Of a stretch of DNA of 7,205 nucleotides, positions 1-6,218 are shown one piece after another. This DNA comes from DASWRT01 sp036403035. Its GTDB lineage: Bacteria > Pseudomonadota > Alphaproteobacteria > ATCC43930 > CGMCC-115725. Made by a program: the position numbers and the translations under genes. How positions within the stretch are numbered: the stretch's first letter is position 1; the number at the start of each line of letters is the position of its first letter. The notes under the pieces are model-generated. The model was not told where the DNA came from. It saw nothing but the letters and a program-made list of their open reading frames with translations, and ran no database searches. The DNA is taken from contig DASWRT010000446.1 in the NCBI GenBank assembly GCA_036403035.1, positions 1 to 7,205 on the forward strand, read 5' to 3'.

Positions 1-147
1 ACCGCGGCGCTGCTCAACTGGGGACGGTCACGAGGCGCGACGGCGGCCTATCTCCAGGTCGTTGCGACCAACGATCCCGCCCTCGCACTCTACCGGCGGC
101 TCGGGTTCAGCGAGTTCTACCGGTATCACTACCGCGTCAAGCCCTGA
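1..147 (+). CDS. GNAT-family N-acetyltransferase, C-terminal end (cut by left edge)
   Basis: Only the last 48 residues and the TGA stop are visible; the frame is open to the left edge. The visible part matches the end of a GNAT acetyltransferase: a beta strand (YLQVV), then the conserved N-x-x-A-x-x-LYRRLGF segment in which the helix packs against acetyl-CoA, then EFYRYHYR, the closing strand common in this family. GNAT enzymes transfer an acetyl group from acetyl-CoA to an amine; the acceptor cannot be judged from this fragment. The gene converges on the minus-strand solute-binding-protein gene with only 17 bases between stops and no hairpin between them, so the two transcripts probably overlap. 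It is transcribed opposite to the operon and need not belong to the same pathway. The family call is fairly firm; the substrate is unknown. Confidence 0.85.
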   Translation, partial: TAALLNWGRSRGATAAYLQVVATNDPALALYRRLGFSEFYRYHYRVKP

Positions 148-164
148 CGCGGGCCCGGCAATGC

Positions 165-1775
165 CTAATCCAATCGCACCAGCCGCAGCGGGAAGGCGTT
201 GTCGCCGAACTGGGCGACGTGCACGCCGTCGCGCACCGCCCAAACTATGGTCTGCTGGTGCAGCGGCAAATGGCCGAACTCGGCGCGATGGATCATCAGC
301 GCCTCCCCGATCATCGCATCGCGGCGTGCCGGGTCGTTCTCGACGGCGATCGCACGCCCCAGCGCGTCGATCCGCGGGTTGGAGTATCCGCCGTAATTGA
401 CGGTCCCCTGCCCTTTCCCGTCCGGCGTCATCATCACGTTGAGGATGACGTTGTGGGCGTCGTAGGTCGCGGGCGTCCAGCCGAGCATGTAGAAGCGGCT
501 CTTGCCCTGGTTCAGCATCCCGAAATGCCGGTTCCGCGTCTGCAGGTTGAGGTCGGCGCGCACGCCGATCCTGGCGAACATCGCCACGACCGCCTGACAG
601 ATCGCGGCGTCGTTGAAGTAGCGGTCGTTCGGGCAATCCATCGTGAAGGCGAACCCGTTCGGGTATCCCGCCTCGGCGAGCAGCCGCTTCGCCGCCGCCG
701 GATCGTAGGGGAAGCGCGCGTCGGCTTCGGCGTCGTAGCCGTGCACGCCGCGGCCGACGAGATTGCCGACCGGCACGGCCGAGCCGCGCATCACCTTCGT
801 CCGGATCGCCTCGATGTCGATCGCCTGATAGAGCGCCTGACGGACGCGCAGATCCTTGAAGGGATTGCGGGCGCCGCCCGCGCCGTCGCCCTCGCTCCTC
901 TGGTCCATGCCGAAGAAGACGACGCGAAGCTCCGGCGCCTCCAGGATGCGCAGTCCGGGCGTCTTCGACAGGCGCTGCATGTCCTGCGGCGGGACGGCGT
1001 AGAGCATGTCGATCTCGCCGGAAATCAGCGCGGCGACGCGCGTCGCGTCGTTGGCGATCGGGAGGAACGTCACCTCGTCGAGGTTGTGCCGCGCCTTGTC
1101 CCACCAGTGCGGGTTCGGGACCAGGACCGTCCTGACGTCGGGCTGCCGCTCCTTGAGCATGAAGGGGCCGGTGCCGTTCGCGTTGCGCGACGCGTAGCTT
1201 TCCTTCCCGTTCGACAGGTCGGCGGGCTCGGCGGTGCCGTTCCGCTCCGCCCATGACCGGCTCATGATGAGCCATTCGCAGATCTCGTCCGGCAGGATCG
1301 GGTCCGGACCGTCGGTCACGAGGTCGACGGTGTGGTCGTCGACCTTCCGCGCCTCGACGATGCGCGCGATCTTCGACTGCATGCGCGACACCGGATGCCG
1401 GGCGCGCTTCAGCGAGAACAGGACGTCGTCGGCGGTGAACGGGCTGCCGTCGTGGAACACGACGTTCTCGCGCAGATGGAACCGCCAGACGTCCGGCGCG
1501 GTCTGCTCCCACGAGACGGCCAGCGCCGGCTCCAGGTGCAGCGACGCGTCGCGGCGCGCCAGCGGCTCGTAGATGTTGGCCAGGAAGCTCAGCAGGAACG
1601 TCTCGTTCCGGCCGTAAGGGTCGATCGTCGCGACATCGCCGTCGCTCGTCCAGCGGAACGGCGTGGCCGCCGCCGGGAACGCAAGGACGCCGGCGAGGAG
1701 CACCGATGCAGCAAGCGCCGCCGCAGCGGCGGCGCCGGCCCGCCCACGGATACGCCGACGCAGCCGTTCAATCAT
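165..1775 (-). CDS. ABC transporter substrate-binding protein, family 5 (DppA/OppA type)
   Basis: The product is a 536-residue periplasmic binding protein of the SBP_bac_5 family, which captures dipeptides, oligopeptides, opines, nickel or related solutes for an ABC importer. The N terminus is a Sec signal peptide: an Arg-rich start (about 1-12), an Ala/Leu hydrophobic core (about 13-34) and an AAA-T cleavage site near residue 37. There is no lipobox Cys, so it should be soluble. Family hallmarks follow: IYEPLARRD near 68, WRFHLRENVVFHDGSPFTADDV near 96-117, and a DLRVRQALYQAIDIEAI segment near 308. The length is typical. The ATG overlaps the deacylase stop by 8 bases (ATGATTGA), implying translational coupling; a weak GGAAAG lies upstream. 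No permease or ATPase gene accompanies it, and the next gene faces the other way, so it is an orphan binding protein at the operon's end. The ligand cannot be named; the deacylase neighbour suggests an N-acylated amino acid or small peptide-like compound (inference). Confidence 0.93.
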   Translation of the reverse strand: MIERLRRRIRGRAGAAAAAALAASVLLAGVLAFPAAATPFRWTSDGDVATIDPYGRNETFLLSFLANIYEPLARRDASLHLEPALAVSWEQTAPDVWRFHLRENVVFHDGSPFTADDVLFSLKRARHPVSRMQSKIARIVEARKVDDHTVDLVTDGPDPILPDEICEWLIMSRSWAERNGTAEPADLSNGKESYASRNANGTGPFMLKERQPDVRTVLVPNPHWWDKARHNLDEVTFLPIANDATRVAALISGEIDMLYAVPPQDMQRLSKTPGLRILEAPELRVVFFGMDQRSEGDGAGGARNPFKDLRVRQALYQAIDIEAIRTKVMRGSAVPVGNLVGRGVHGYDAEADARFPYDPAAAKRLLAEAGYPNGFAFTMDCPNDRYFNDAAICQAVVAMFARIGVRADLNLQTRNRHFGMLNQGKSRFYMLGWTPATYDAHNVILNVMMTPDGKGQGTVNYGGYSNPRIDALGRAIAVENDPARRDAMIGEALMIHRAEFGHLPLHQQTIVWAVRDGVHVAQFGDNAFPLRLVRLD

Positions 1776-2790
1776 CGCGGCTTTCCGCGCCGAAATGGAA
1801 CAGGCAGTCGCCGCGTTCGGTCAGGCACGGAACCCGCTTGCAGATCACGACCCCGCCGGCCGCGGCATCGACGGTCTCCGGCTCGCGCCAGGGCGTATCG
1901 TAGAAATGGATCCGTGCGACCGGCTGCCCCGCCTCGATGCGGTCGCCGAGATCCACCAGAGGCTCGAACAGCCCGGCGTCGGATGCGTAGACATAATGCT
2001 CCGGGCGGACCTCCATCATCCGCGTCGGCGTCGGTTCCGGCGCGGGCACGGCCCCGTCGCCGCCCCGCAGCAGGCCGATGTGGTGCAGCACGCGCCGGAC
2101 GCCGCGCTCGGCGAGGCCGAGCGTGGCCGGCGTGACCGTGCCGCCGCCGCCGAGTTCGGTCGTGATGCCGATCGCGCCCTGCCGTCTCGCCGCCGCCATC
2201 GAGGTCCGGTCCTCGCCCCAGACCATGACGAAGCCGATCGGCGCTCCGAATACCTGCAACGCTTTCTTCGCCGCGGAGAGCTGTTCGGTATCCTCGGTGG
2301 CGCGCGTCAGCACCGCCGGGATGTACTCCAGCGAGCTGCCGCCGGAATGCACGTCGATCACCCAGTCCGCTCCCGCCATCAGCTCGCTTTCGATGAAATG
2401 CGCCATGATCTCGGTCGGACTGCCGTCGGGATCGCCGGGAAAGTTGCGGTTGAGGTTGCCGCCGTCGATCGGCGAGGTGCGCAGCCCGGCGCGGACCGCC
2501 GGGAAATTAGCGGCGGACAGGATCGTCAGCCGGCCCGCGATGTCCTCCGGACGCAGCGTCCGCGCCAGCTTCAGCAGCGCGATCTGCCCCTCGTACTCGT
2601 CGCCGTGGTTGCCCGCCATCAGCAGCACGCGCGGCCCGTCGCCGTTGGCGAGATGCATGATCGGGATCGGGATGTGGCCGTAGGCCGACCGGTGCACGGA
2701 ATGCGGCAGCCGCAGGAAACCCGTCTGCCGCCCGTCCCGTCCGAACTCGATCGAATGAGTTATCCGCGTCGCCCGCTGCCCGATCGCCAT
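1768..2790 (-). CDS. Zinc deacylase of the succinylglutamate desuccinylase/aspartoacylase family (DoeB-like)
   Basis: The product is 340 residues. Enzymes of this metallo-carboxypeptidase-fold family hydrolyse the amide bond of N-acyl amino acids; known members act on N-acetylaspartate, N-succinylglutamate and N-acetyl-diaminobutyrate. The zinc site is intact: GNHGDEYEG with His62 and Glu65, and IDVHSGG with His148. GNLNRNFPG (111-119) supplies the substrate-carboxylate-binding Arg and Asn residues, and TTELGGGG contains Glu212, the probable catalytic base. A C-terminal beta domain (about 260-335) follows. Length and layout fit the DoeB-like branch better than short aspartoacylases. The nearest supported start is the ATG at 2790, preceded at 4 bases by AGGGTGG; the frame stays open far upstream but lacks a better start. 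A 104-base gap separates it from the DUF1445 gene, and its stop overlaps the transporter gene's start. No ectoine hydrolase or other ectoine gene is visible, so a role in ectoine breakdown is not supported and the acyl substrate is open. Confidence 0.88.
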   Translation of the reverse strand: MAIGQRATRITHSIEFGRDGRQTGFLRLPHSVHRSAYGHIPIPIMHLANGDGPRVLLMAGNHGDEYEGQIALLKLARTLRPEDIAGRLTILSAANFPAVRAGLRTSPIDGGNLNRNFPGDPDGSPTEIMAHFIESELMAGADWVIDVHSGGSSLEYIPAVLTRATEDTEQLSAAKKALQVFGAPIGFVMVWGEDRTSMAAARRQGAIGITTELGGGGTVTPATLGLAERGVRRVLHHIGLLRGGDGAVPAPEPTPTRMMEVRPEHYVYASDAGLFEPLVDLGDRIEAGQPVARIHFYDTPWREPETVDAAAGGVVICKRVPCLTERGDCLFHFGAESRDD

Positions 2791-2794
2791 TATT

Positions 2795-2801
2795 CCACCC
2801 T
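2795..2801 (-). promoter_or_regulatory. Ribosome binding site of the deacylase gene
   Basis: AGGGTGG lies 4 bases before the ATG at 2790. It settles the start, because the same frame runs open for more than a kilobase upstream without another well-placed site. Confidence 0.6.
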
Positions 2802-2894
2802 GCCGAAGGTTGGTCCGGCGCGATCGTGACGCGTTTGCAGCCGGTCGCGCAACCCGCGCCGATAGGTATTTCGCCTCAAGCAAAGGCGTCGGCG

Positions 2895-3710
2895 TCAGAG
2901 CACCGCGAGGCTCGCGTTCCGCAGATCGGTAATCAGCATCGAGCCGGGCCGGTGCGTGATGCAAAGCGGCGGCCGGGCGTTGCGCACCACCGACTGCGGC
3001 GTCACCCCGCAGGCCCAGAACACCGGCAGCTCGTCCTCGGCGACGTCGGCGAGGCCGATCCCGAGATAGGGGTCGTCGAGCCGGACGCCGATCAGCTCCG
3101 GCTTGCCGATATGGACCGGCGCGCCGTGCACGCCGGGGAACCGCGAGGTGATCTGGATCGCACGGATCGCGTCGGCCGGCCGGAAGGCGCGCATCGAGAC
3201 GACGAGCTTGCCCGAAAAGCGGCCGGCGGGCGCGCAGTCGACGTTCGTCACGTACATTGCCACGGACTCGCCGCGCATCACGTGCTTGATCGGCACGCCG
3301 GCCTCGATCACCGCCTCCTCGAAGGAGAAGGAGCAGCCGATCGCGAAGGTGACGAGGTCGTCGCGCCAGAGCGCGCGCAGATCCTCGACCTCCTCGACGA
3401 ACTCGCCGTCGCGGAAGACGCGGTAGCTCGGCGCGTCGGTGCGGACGTCGAGATCGTCGGCGAGCGGCGGCAGACGCGGATCGCCGGGGTCCGACATCGC
3501 AAGCAGCGGGCACGGCTTCGGGTTGCGCTGACAGAACAGCAGGAACTCGGCCGCCCAATCCTTCGGCAGGATGCAGAGATTGACCTGGACGTAGCCGGGC
3601 GCGAGTCCCGCCGTGTGCGCCGTGTGGCGCCCGGCGCGGATCGCCCGCCGCGCCGCGCGCGGATCGGCGGCATCCCAGGCGTGGCGCTGCTGCAACGGAA
3701 CCGTGCTCAT
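2895..3710 (-). CDS. Putative hydro-lyase, DUF1445 family (D-glutamate cyclase-like)
   Basis: The product is 271 residues, the usual length for bacterial DUF1445 (UPF0317/YcsI-type) proteins, with no signal peptide or membrane segment, so it is cytosolic. The conserved blocks are in order: GCSFSFE (125-131), MYVTNVDC (152-159), VVSMR (170-174), HGAPVHIG (195-202), PVFWACGVTPQ (229-239) and ITHRPGSML (251-259). The two conserved Cys blocks and the HGAPVHIG block probably line the active site. The family is annotated as putative hydro-lyase. A mitochondrial relative was reported as D-glutamate cyclase, which interconverts D-glutamate and 5-oxo-D-proline; most bacterial members have no assigned substrate. 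The start is the ATG at 3710, preceded by a strong AAGGAGG. It lies 38 bases after the DUF2848 stop, and that gap contains the palindrome CGCCGGCCGGCG (3731-3742). Membership is clear; a lactam- or hydroxy-acid-type dehydration is only inferred. Confidence 0.9.
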   Translation of the reverse strand: MSTVPLQQRHAWDAADPRAARRAIRAGRHTAHTAGLAPGYVQVNLCILPKDWAAEFLLFCQRNPKPCPLLAMSDPGDPRLPPLADDLDVRTDAPSYRVFRDGEFVEEVEDLRALWRDDLVTFAIGCSFSFEEAVIEAGVPIKHVMRGESVAMYVTNVDCAPAGRFSGKLVVSMRAFRPADAIRAIQITSRFPGVHGAPVHIGKPELIGVRLDDPYLGIGLADVAEDELPVFWACGVTPQSVVRNARPPLCITHRPGSMLITDLRNASLAVL

Positions 3711-3715
3711 TCAGG

Positions 3716-3722
3716 CCTCCTT
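3716..3722 (-). promoter_or_regulatory. Strong ribosome binding site of the DUF1445 gene
   Basis: AAGGAGG lies 5 bases before the ATG at 3710. It is a near-perfect Shine-Dalgarno sequence, fixing this start and implying efficient independent initiation inside the operon. Confidence 0.8.
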
Positions 3723-3748
3723 CTCCCTCTCGCCGGCCGGCGCCGTCG

Positions 3749-4444
3749 TCAGCCCAGCACCGGCAGCACCTCGATCGCATAGCCGTGGCGGATCGTCCGC
3801 CCGCGCACCGGGTCCTCCAGCTCGAAGTCGAACCGCTCGGCCGGGCGGACGCCGCCGTGCGCGGCGAGCGTGCCGCAGAACATCGCCACGCCGTCCGGCA
3901 GGCCATGCGCCGCATAGCGCGCGGTCAGCGCCGCCGGATCGAGCATCGCGGTGACCGGCCCTTCCTGATAGAGCGAACGATGCCCGCCGCTATCGACGAT
4001 GTGCGACCGCAGCATGAGCCGGTCCCAATGGTCCGCCACGTCGTCGAACGCCCAGAACGCAGGCGCCACCGGCTTGTCGCACATCTGCTTCGACACCGTG
4101 ACGCCATACGTCTCCGCCTCGCGGTCGGTATGGTCGGAGCCGACGCCGACCCAGAGCGCGCCGCCGTGCCGGAGCAGCACGAATTCGACCTCGCCGCTCG
4201 ACGCGGCGCCGACCGCCTCGATCGTGTCACCCGTGGTGAGACGGACCGCCGCGACGCGGTAGAAGATCGGCGTCGATGCCGGCCGCCGGACGCCCAGCGC
4301 TTCCAGTTCCGCGATGTGCCTCTCGACGGCGGCCGGATCGCGGCCGGTCCAGCCGGCAATCACCAGTTCGCGGACCCCGACCGTCTCGCGGCGGGCTTCG
4401 CTGCCGCGCAGCAGCGTCAGATCCAGCATGCGCCCGGCCGTCAC
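3749..4444 (-). CDS. DUF2848 family protein, first gene of the operon
   Basis: The product is 231 residues from a GTG start and is probably cytosolic. It carries the blocks expected of DUF2848: AGWTGRD (30-36), GSDHTDREAE (102-111), SKQMCDKP (118-125), HWDRLMLRS (139-147), LYQEG (158-162), FCGTL (189-193) and ELEDP (208-212). The Asp/His/Glu-rich GSDHTDRE block and the Cys of SKQMC look like metal or catalytic residues. To my knowledge the family has no proven reaction. The late layout, with FCGTL followed by an acidic ELEDP strand, faintly recalls fumarylacetoacetate-hydrolase-like folds (weak inference). The start was chosen at GTG 4444 because AGGAGG sits 5 bases upstream. An upstream ATG at 4513 would add 23 residues that do not look like the family, and an internal ATG at 4429 lacks such a site. 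As first gene, followed by the DUF1445 gene after 38 bases, it probably shares that enzyme's pathway. Confidence 0.87.
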   Translation of the reverse strand: MTAGRMLDLTLLRGSEARRETVGVRELVIAGWTGRDPAAVERHIAELEALGVRRPASTPIFYRVAAVRLTTGDTIEAVGAASSGEVEFVLLRHGGALWVGVGSDHTDREAETYGVTVSKQMCDKPVAPAFWAFDDVADHWDRLMLRSHIVDSGGHRSLYQEGPVTAMLDPAALTARYAAHGLPDGVAMFCGTLAAHGGVRPAERFDFELEDPVRGRTIRHGYAIEVLPVLG

Positions 4445-4449
4445 CAGCG

Positions 4450-4455
4450 CCTCCT
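4450..4455 (-). promoter_or_regulatory. Ribosome binding site that fixes the DUF2848 GTG start
   Basis: A perfect AGGAGG lies 5 bases before the GTG at 4444. It favours that start over the longer reading from 4513 and the shorter one from 4429. Confidence 0.75.
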
Positions 4456-4554
4456 CTTGCCGCGGTGTCTTATCGTGTCCAGTCCGCCACTCGGACCGCG
4501 CGAAGTCAATCACCGGTATGCGGCCGGGTGGCGAGCGGAGATCCCGCGGGTGGG

Positions 4555-4696
4555 GCTGACCCGGAAGGTCCGGCGGCAGGCATGGCGCGGCACCGCGGCT
4601 GCCTTAATCTCGCCGCGACCGCCCGGTACAACGAGCCCGTCCTGAACGGACTCCCTAAGGATCACTCGCGCCCCGCCCGACAGGCGGGGCGTTTTT
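4555..4696 (+). ncRNA. Possible small structured RNA ending at the plus-strand terminator
   Basis: An intrinsic terminator at 4669-4696 points rightward, but no plus-strand gene precedes it except the acetyltransferase more than 4 kb away. Upstream are GACC/GGTC (4558-4561 with 4567-4570), a nested stem GGCAG/CTGCC (4575-4579 with 4599-4603) enclosing CGCGG/CCGCG, and GTCC/GGAC (4639-4642 with 4648-4651). Between the last hairpin and the terminator is a CTCCCT tract (4651-4656) that could pair with a Shine-Dalgarno sequence, as seen in several alphaproteobacterial small RNAs. The 5' end is a guess and no plus-strand promoter is clear. Inverted repeats read the same on both strands, so the upstream ones could instead belong to the operon's leader. 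A 49-codon frame from 4582 runs through the terminator and does not look coding. I do not recognise an Rfam family. Confidence 0.3.
4669..4696 (+). terminator. Strong rho-independent terminator, plus strand only
   Basis: A perfect 9-base-pair stem, CGCCCCGCC with GGCGGGGCG, closes a 5-base loop (CGACA) and is followed at once by TTTTT. The minus strand has no T-run on its exit side, so it should stop only rightward transcripts. It lies between the divergent operon start and the end of the Sel1-protein gene, which it faces. Confidence 0.85.
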
Positions 4697-4761
4697 CCTT
4701 ATCGAAGGGTCCGGAGACGAGCGGGCACTGACCGCCCGCCCGTGTGCAGCAGCGCCGCGGA

Positions 4762-6015
4762 TCAGCGCGCCGCGCCGACGCGCAGCGCCTTGAGGCGGGC
4801 AGTGGCCTCGGCGTCGCCGCTCTCGCCCGCGCGCCGGTACCATTCGGCGGCCTTCGCCGCATCGGCGCCGCCGCCTCGCACGCCGATCTGCTTCAGGAAA
4901 GCCGGATCGTAGGTCTTGCCGAGCGCGGTCGCGGCGCGGCTGCTCCCGCCGTCGGCGGCACGCTCATAGAAGAGTCTGGCGGCGGCGATGTCGCCGGTCG
5001 CGACCAGTTCGTCGCCGCGGTGCAGCAGACGCGCAATCTCTGCGGGCGAAACGACAGAGGGAGCGGGAGCCGGGGGCGATGCCGGCGTCGGCACCCGAGC
5101 CGGAGCCGTCGCAGCCGGTGCTGCGGCCGGTCGCGGCGAGGGTGGCAGCGAAGTCTTTTCGGCGACCGGCGGCGGCGCAGCCGCCGGCTCCTCCGCGGCG
5201 GCCGACGGCTCGACCGCCGGAGGCGGCGCGGCGGCAGCCGGAACGGCCGGCGGCGTCGGCGCCGCGACGGGCGGCATCGGCGGCGGTTCGGCGGCAGCGG
5301 CAAGCGGCTCGGCAACAGCCGGAGCAGCAATGGACGGCTCGGCAGCGACAGGCGGCGAGGCGGCGGGCGGCTCCGGCTTACGCCGCGCCTCGACGGATGC
5401 ATCGGCGGCAGCAGCAGCCGGCGCGACCGGGGCCTCTCGAATCGCCACGGAGGCCGATGGCGACGGCGGAACGGCAACCGCCGCCTCGTCGCTCCCGGCC
5501 GGCCCCCGGGTCGCGACGGCATCGTTGAGCGTTGCGCGGAACCGCTTCATGGACGCGGTGATCGAGGTCAGGCTGGTGTGCTCGCCGCCCCAGACATAGA
5601 AGATCGTGCCGCCGCTCGCGGCGACGAGCGCGAGATAGGCGATCACCATGGTCGCGATCGGTCCAGGTCCGCGCGCCGGCTTGCCTGGAGGGGCCATGAC
5701 GGAACCGGCGGGCCGGACAGCTTCCGCGGCAGCGGAAGCCGCCGGAGGCTCGCTGCCGCGGAGCCTCTCCCGCAGCACCGCGGCGGAGGATGGCGGATCG
5801 CCCGCCCCCTCGCGGCGGGTCCGGCGCAGCGGCGACGCGACGCCGCCGCGCGCCTCGAACCGGCCAGCATCGCCGAGGGCCGCGAGCAGCGCGCTGTAAT
5901 CGGTCGCCTTGAACGCCGAAGCGGCTGAATCGCCTGCGACGGCGGCTGCGTCACCGCTGCCGGCTCTCGCCTGCGTCGCCCCCGAAGAGGCGGGTATGCC
6001 CGCGACGTCTGCCAT
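4762..6015 (-). CDS. Membrane-anchored Sel1/TPR-repeat protein with a Pro/Ala-rich linker
   Basis: The product is 417 residues in four parts. An N-terminal Ala/Gly/Arg-rich stretch (1-115) contains a short helix around DYSALLAALGDAGRFE (39-54). One transmembrane segment (about 118-142, IATMVIAYLALVAASGG) follows. A long Ala/Pro low-complexity linker (about 171-323) comes next. The C-terminal repeat domain (about 324-417) has two Sel1-like units, AARLFYERAADGGSSRA and AAEWYRRAGESGDAEA. Sel1 repeats form helical pairs that bind other proteins, so this is probably an envelope scaffold with the repeats outside the inner membrane; the partner is unknown. The start is the ATG at 6015, because a candidate promoter puts transcription near 6036; a TTG in frame at 6039 would then not be transcribed, although it cannot be excluded. 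The gene seems to be alone, with about 330 bases upstream and no clear minus-strand terminator after its stop. Family assignment of the repeats is good; function is not known. Confidence 0.85.
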   Translation of the reverse strand: MADVAGIPASSGATQARAGSGDAAAVAGDSAASAFKATDYSALLAALGDAGRFEARGGVASPLRRTRREGAGDPPSSAAVLRERLRGSEPPAASAAAEAVRPAGSVMAPPGKPARGPGPIATMVIAYLALVAASGGTIFYVWGGEHTSLTSITASMKRFRATLNDAVATRGPAGSDEAAVAVPPSPSASVAIREAPVAPAAAAADASVEARRKPEPPAASPPVAAEPSIAAPAVAEPLAAAAEPPPMPPVAAPTPPAVPAAAAPPPAVEPSAAAEEPAAAPPPVAEKTSLPPSPRPAAAPAATAPARVPTPASPPAPAPSVVSPAEIARLLHRGDELVATGDIAAARLFYERAADGGSSRAATALGKTYDPAFLKQIGVRGGGADAAKAAEWYRRAGESGDAEATARLKALRVGAAR

Positions 6016-6042
6016 GCCGCCTGTCTCGTTCCAGTGCAACCG

Positions 6043-6071
6043 ACGGATCCGGCCGGCGCGGCGGCTGTCAA
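6043..6071 (-). promoter_or_regulatory. Candidate sigma-70 type promoter of the Sel1-protein gene
   Basis: A perfect TTGACA (6071-6066) is followed after 17 bases by ATCCGT (6048-6043), a poor -10 match. Transcription would begin near 6036, leaving a leader of about 20 bases before the ATG at 6015. The -35 element and the position are good, but the weak -10 keeps this tentative. Confidence 0.35.
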
Positions 6072-6218
6072 GCTCCGCGGCGCGCTCGGGCGATCCCGAT
6101 GGACAACCTCCGGTTATGCTGCCGCAACGGCAACCAAGTGTCCACGGGGACGCGGCAACTCCACGTCCGTCGGTCGATCCTTAAGCTTTGTCGTTAAGAA
6201 ATCGTGAAGAGCGCTCGC

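Larger units (their letters stand above)
4445..4761. other. Intergenic region upstream of the operon
   Basis: These 317 bases separate the DUF2848 start from the Sel1-protein stop. They hold the DUF2848 ribosome site, a set of inverted repeats (4558-4570, 4575-4603, 4639-4651) and a plus-strand intrinsic terminator (4669-4696). I found no convincing sigma-70 promoter for the operon; the best minus-strand pair (TTGTAC, 17 bases, ATTAAG, around 4604-4632) matches the consensus poorly. Nothing on the minus strand resembles a terminator for the Sel1 gene, so read-through from that gene into the operon is possible. Confidence 0.6.

Noticed and set aside
219..1256. Plus-strand open frame of 345 codons inside the solute-binding-protein gene
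   Set aside because: It is antisense to a gene with a clear signal peptide and family motifs. The protein is Arg/His/Ala-rich without a recognisable domain, as expected of third-position G/C shadow frames.
1768..2790. Assignment of the deacylase to ectoine degradation as doeB
   Set aside because: The sequence resembles the DoeB branch, but no ectoine hydrolase or other ectoine gene is present, so the symbol is not justified.
1663..2829. Plus-strand open frame of 388 codons across the deacylase gene
   Set aside because: It is antisense to an intact zinc-site enzyme and has Arg/Pro/Asp-rich low-complexity translation with no motif.
2826..3782. Plus-strand open frame of 318 codons opposite the DUF1445 gene
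   Set aside because: The minus strand carries all DUF1445 blocks with a strong ribosome site; this frame shows none and is a composition artefact.
4556..4580. Resemblance to the apical loop of the bacterial signal recognition particle RNA (CCGGAAGG)
   Set aside because: The hairpin around it is GACC/GGTC, and the conserved symmetric internal loop of that RNA is absent.
4582..4731. Short plus-strand frame of 49 codons
   Set aside because: It lacks a good ribosome site and its second half translates the transcription terminator and beyond.
4744..5928. Plus-strand open frame of 394 codons with long Arg/Gly runs
   Set aside because: The Arg/Gly runs are the antisense of the Ala/Pro linker of the Sel1 protein, not an RNA-binding protein.
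6181..6197. Possible CtrA-binding site (two TTAA half-sites)
   Set aside because: The half-sites are 9 bases apart, whereas the CtrA consensus is TTAA-N7-TTAA.
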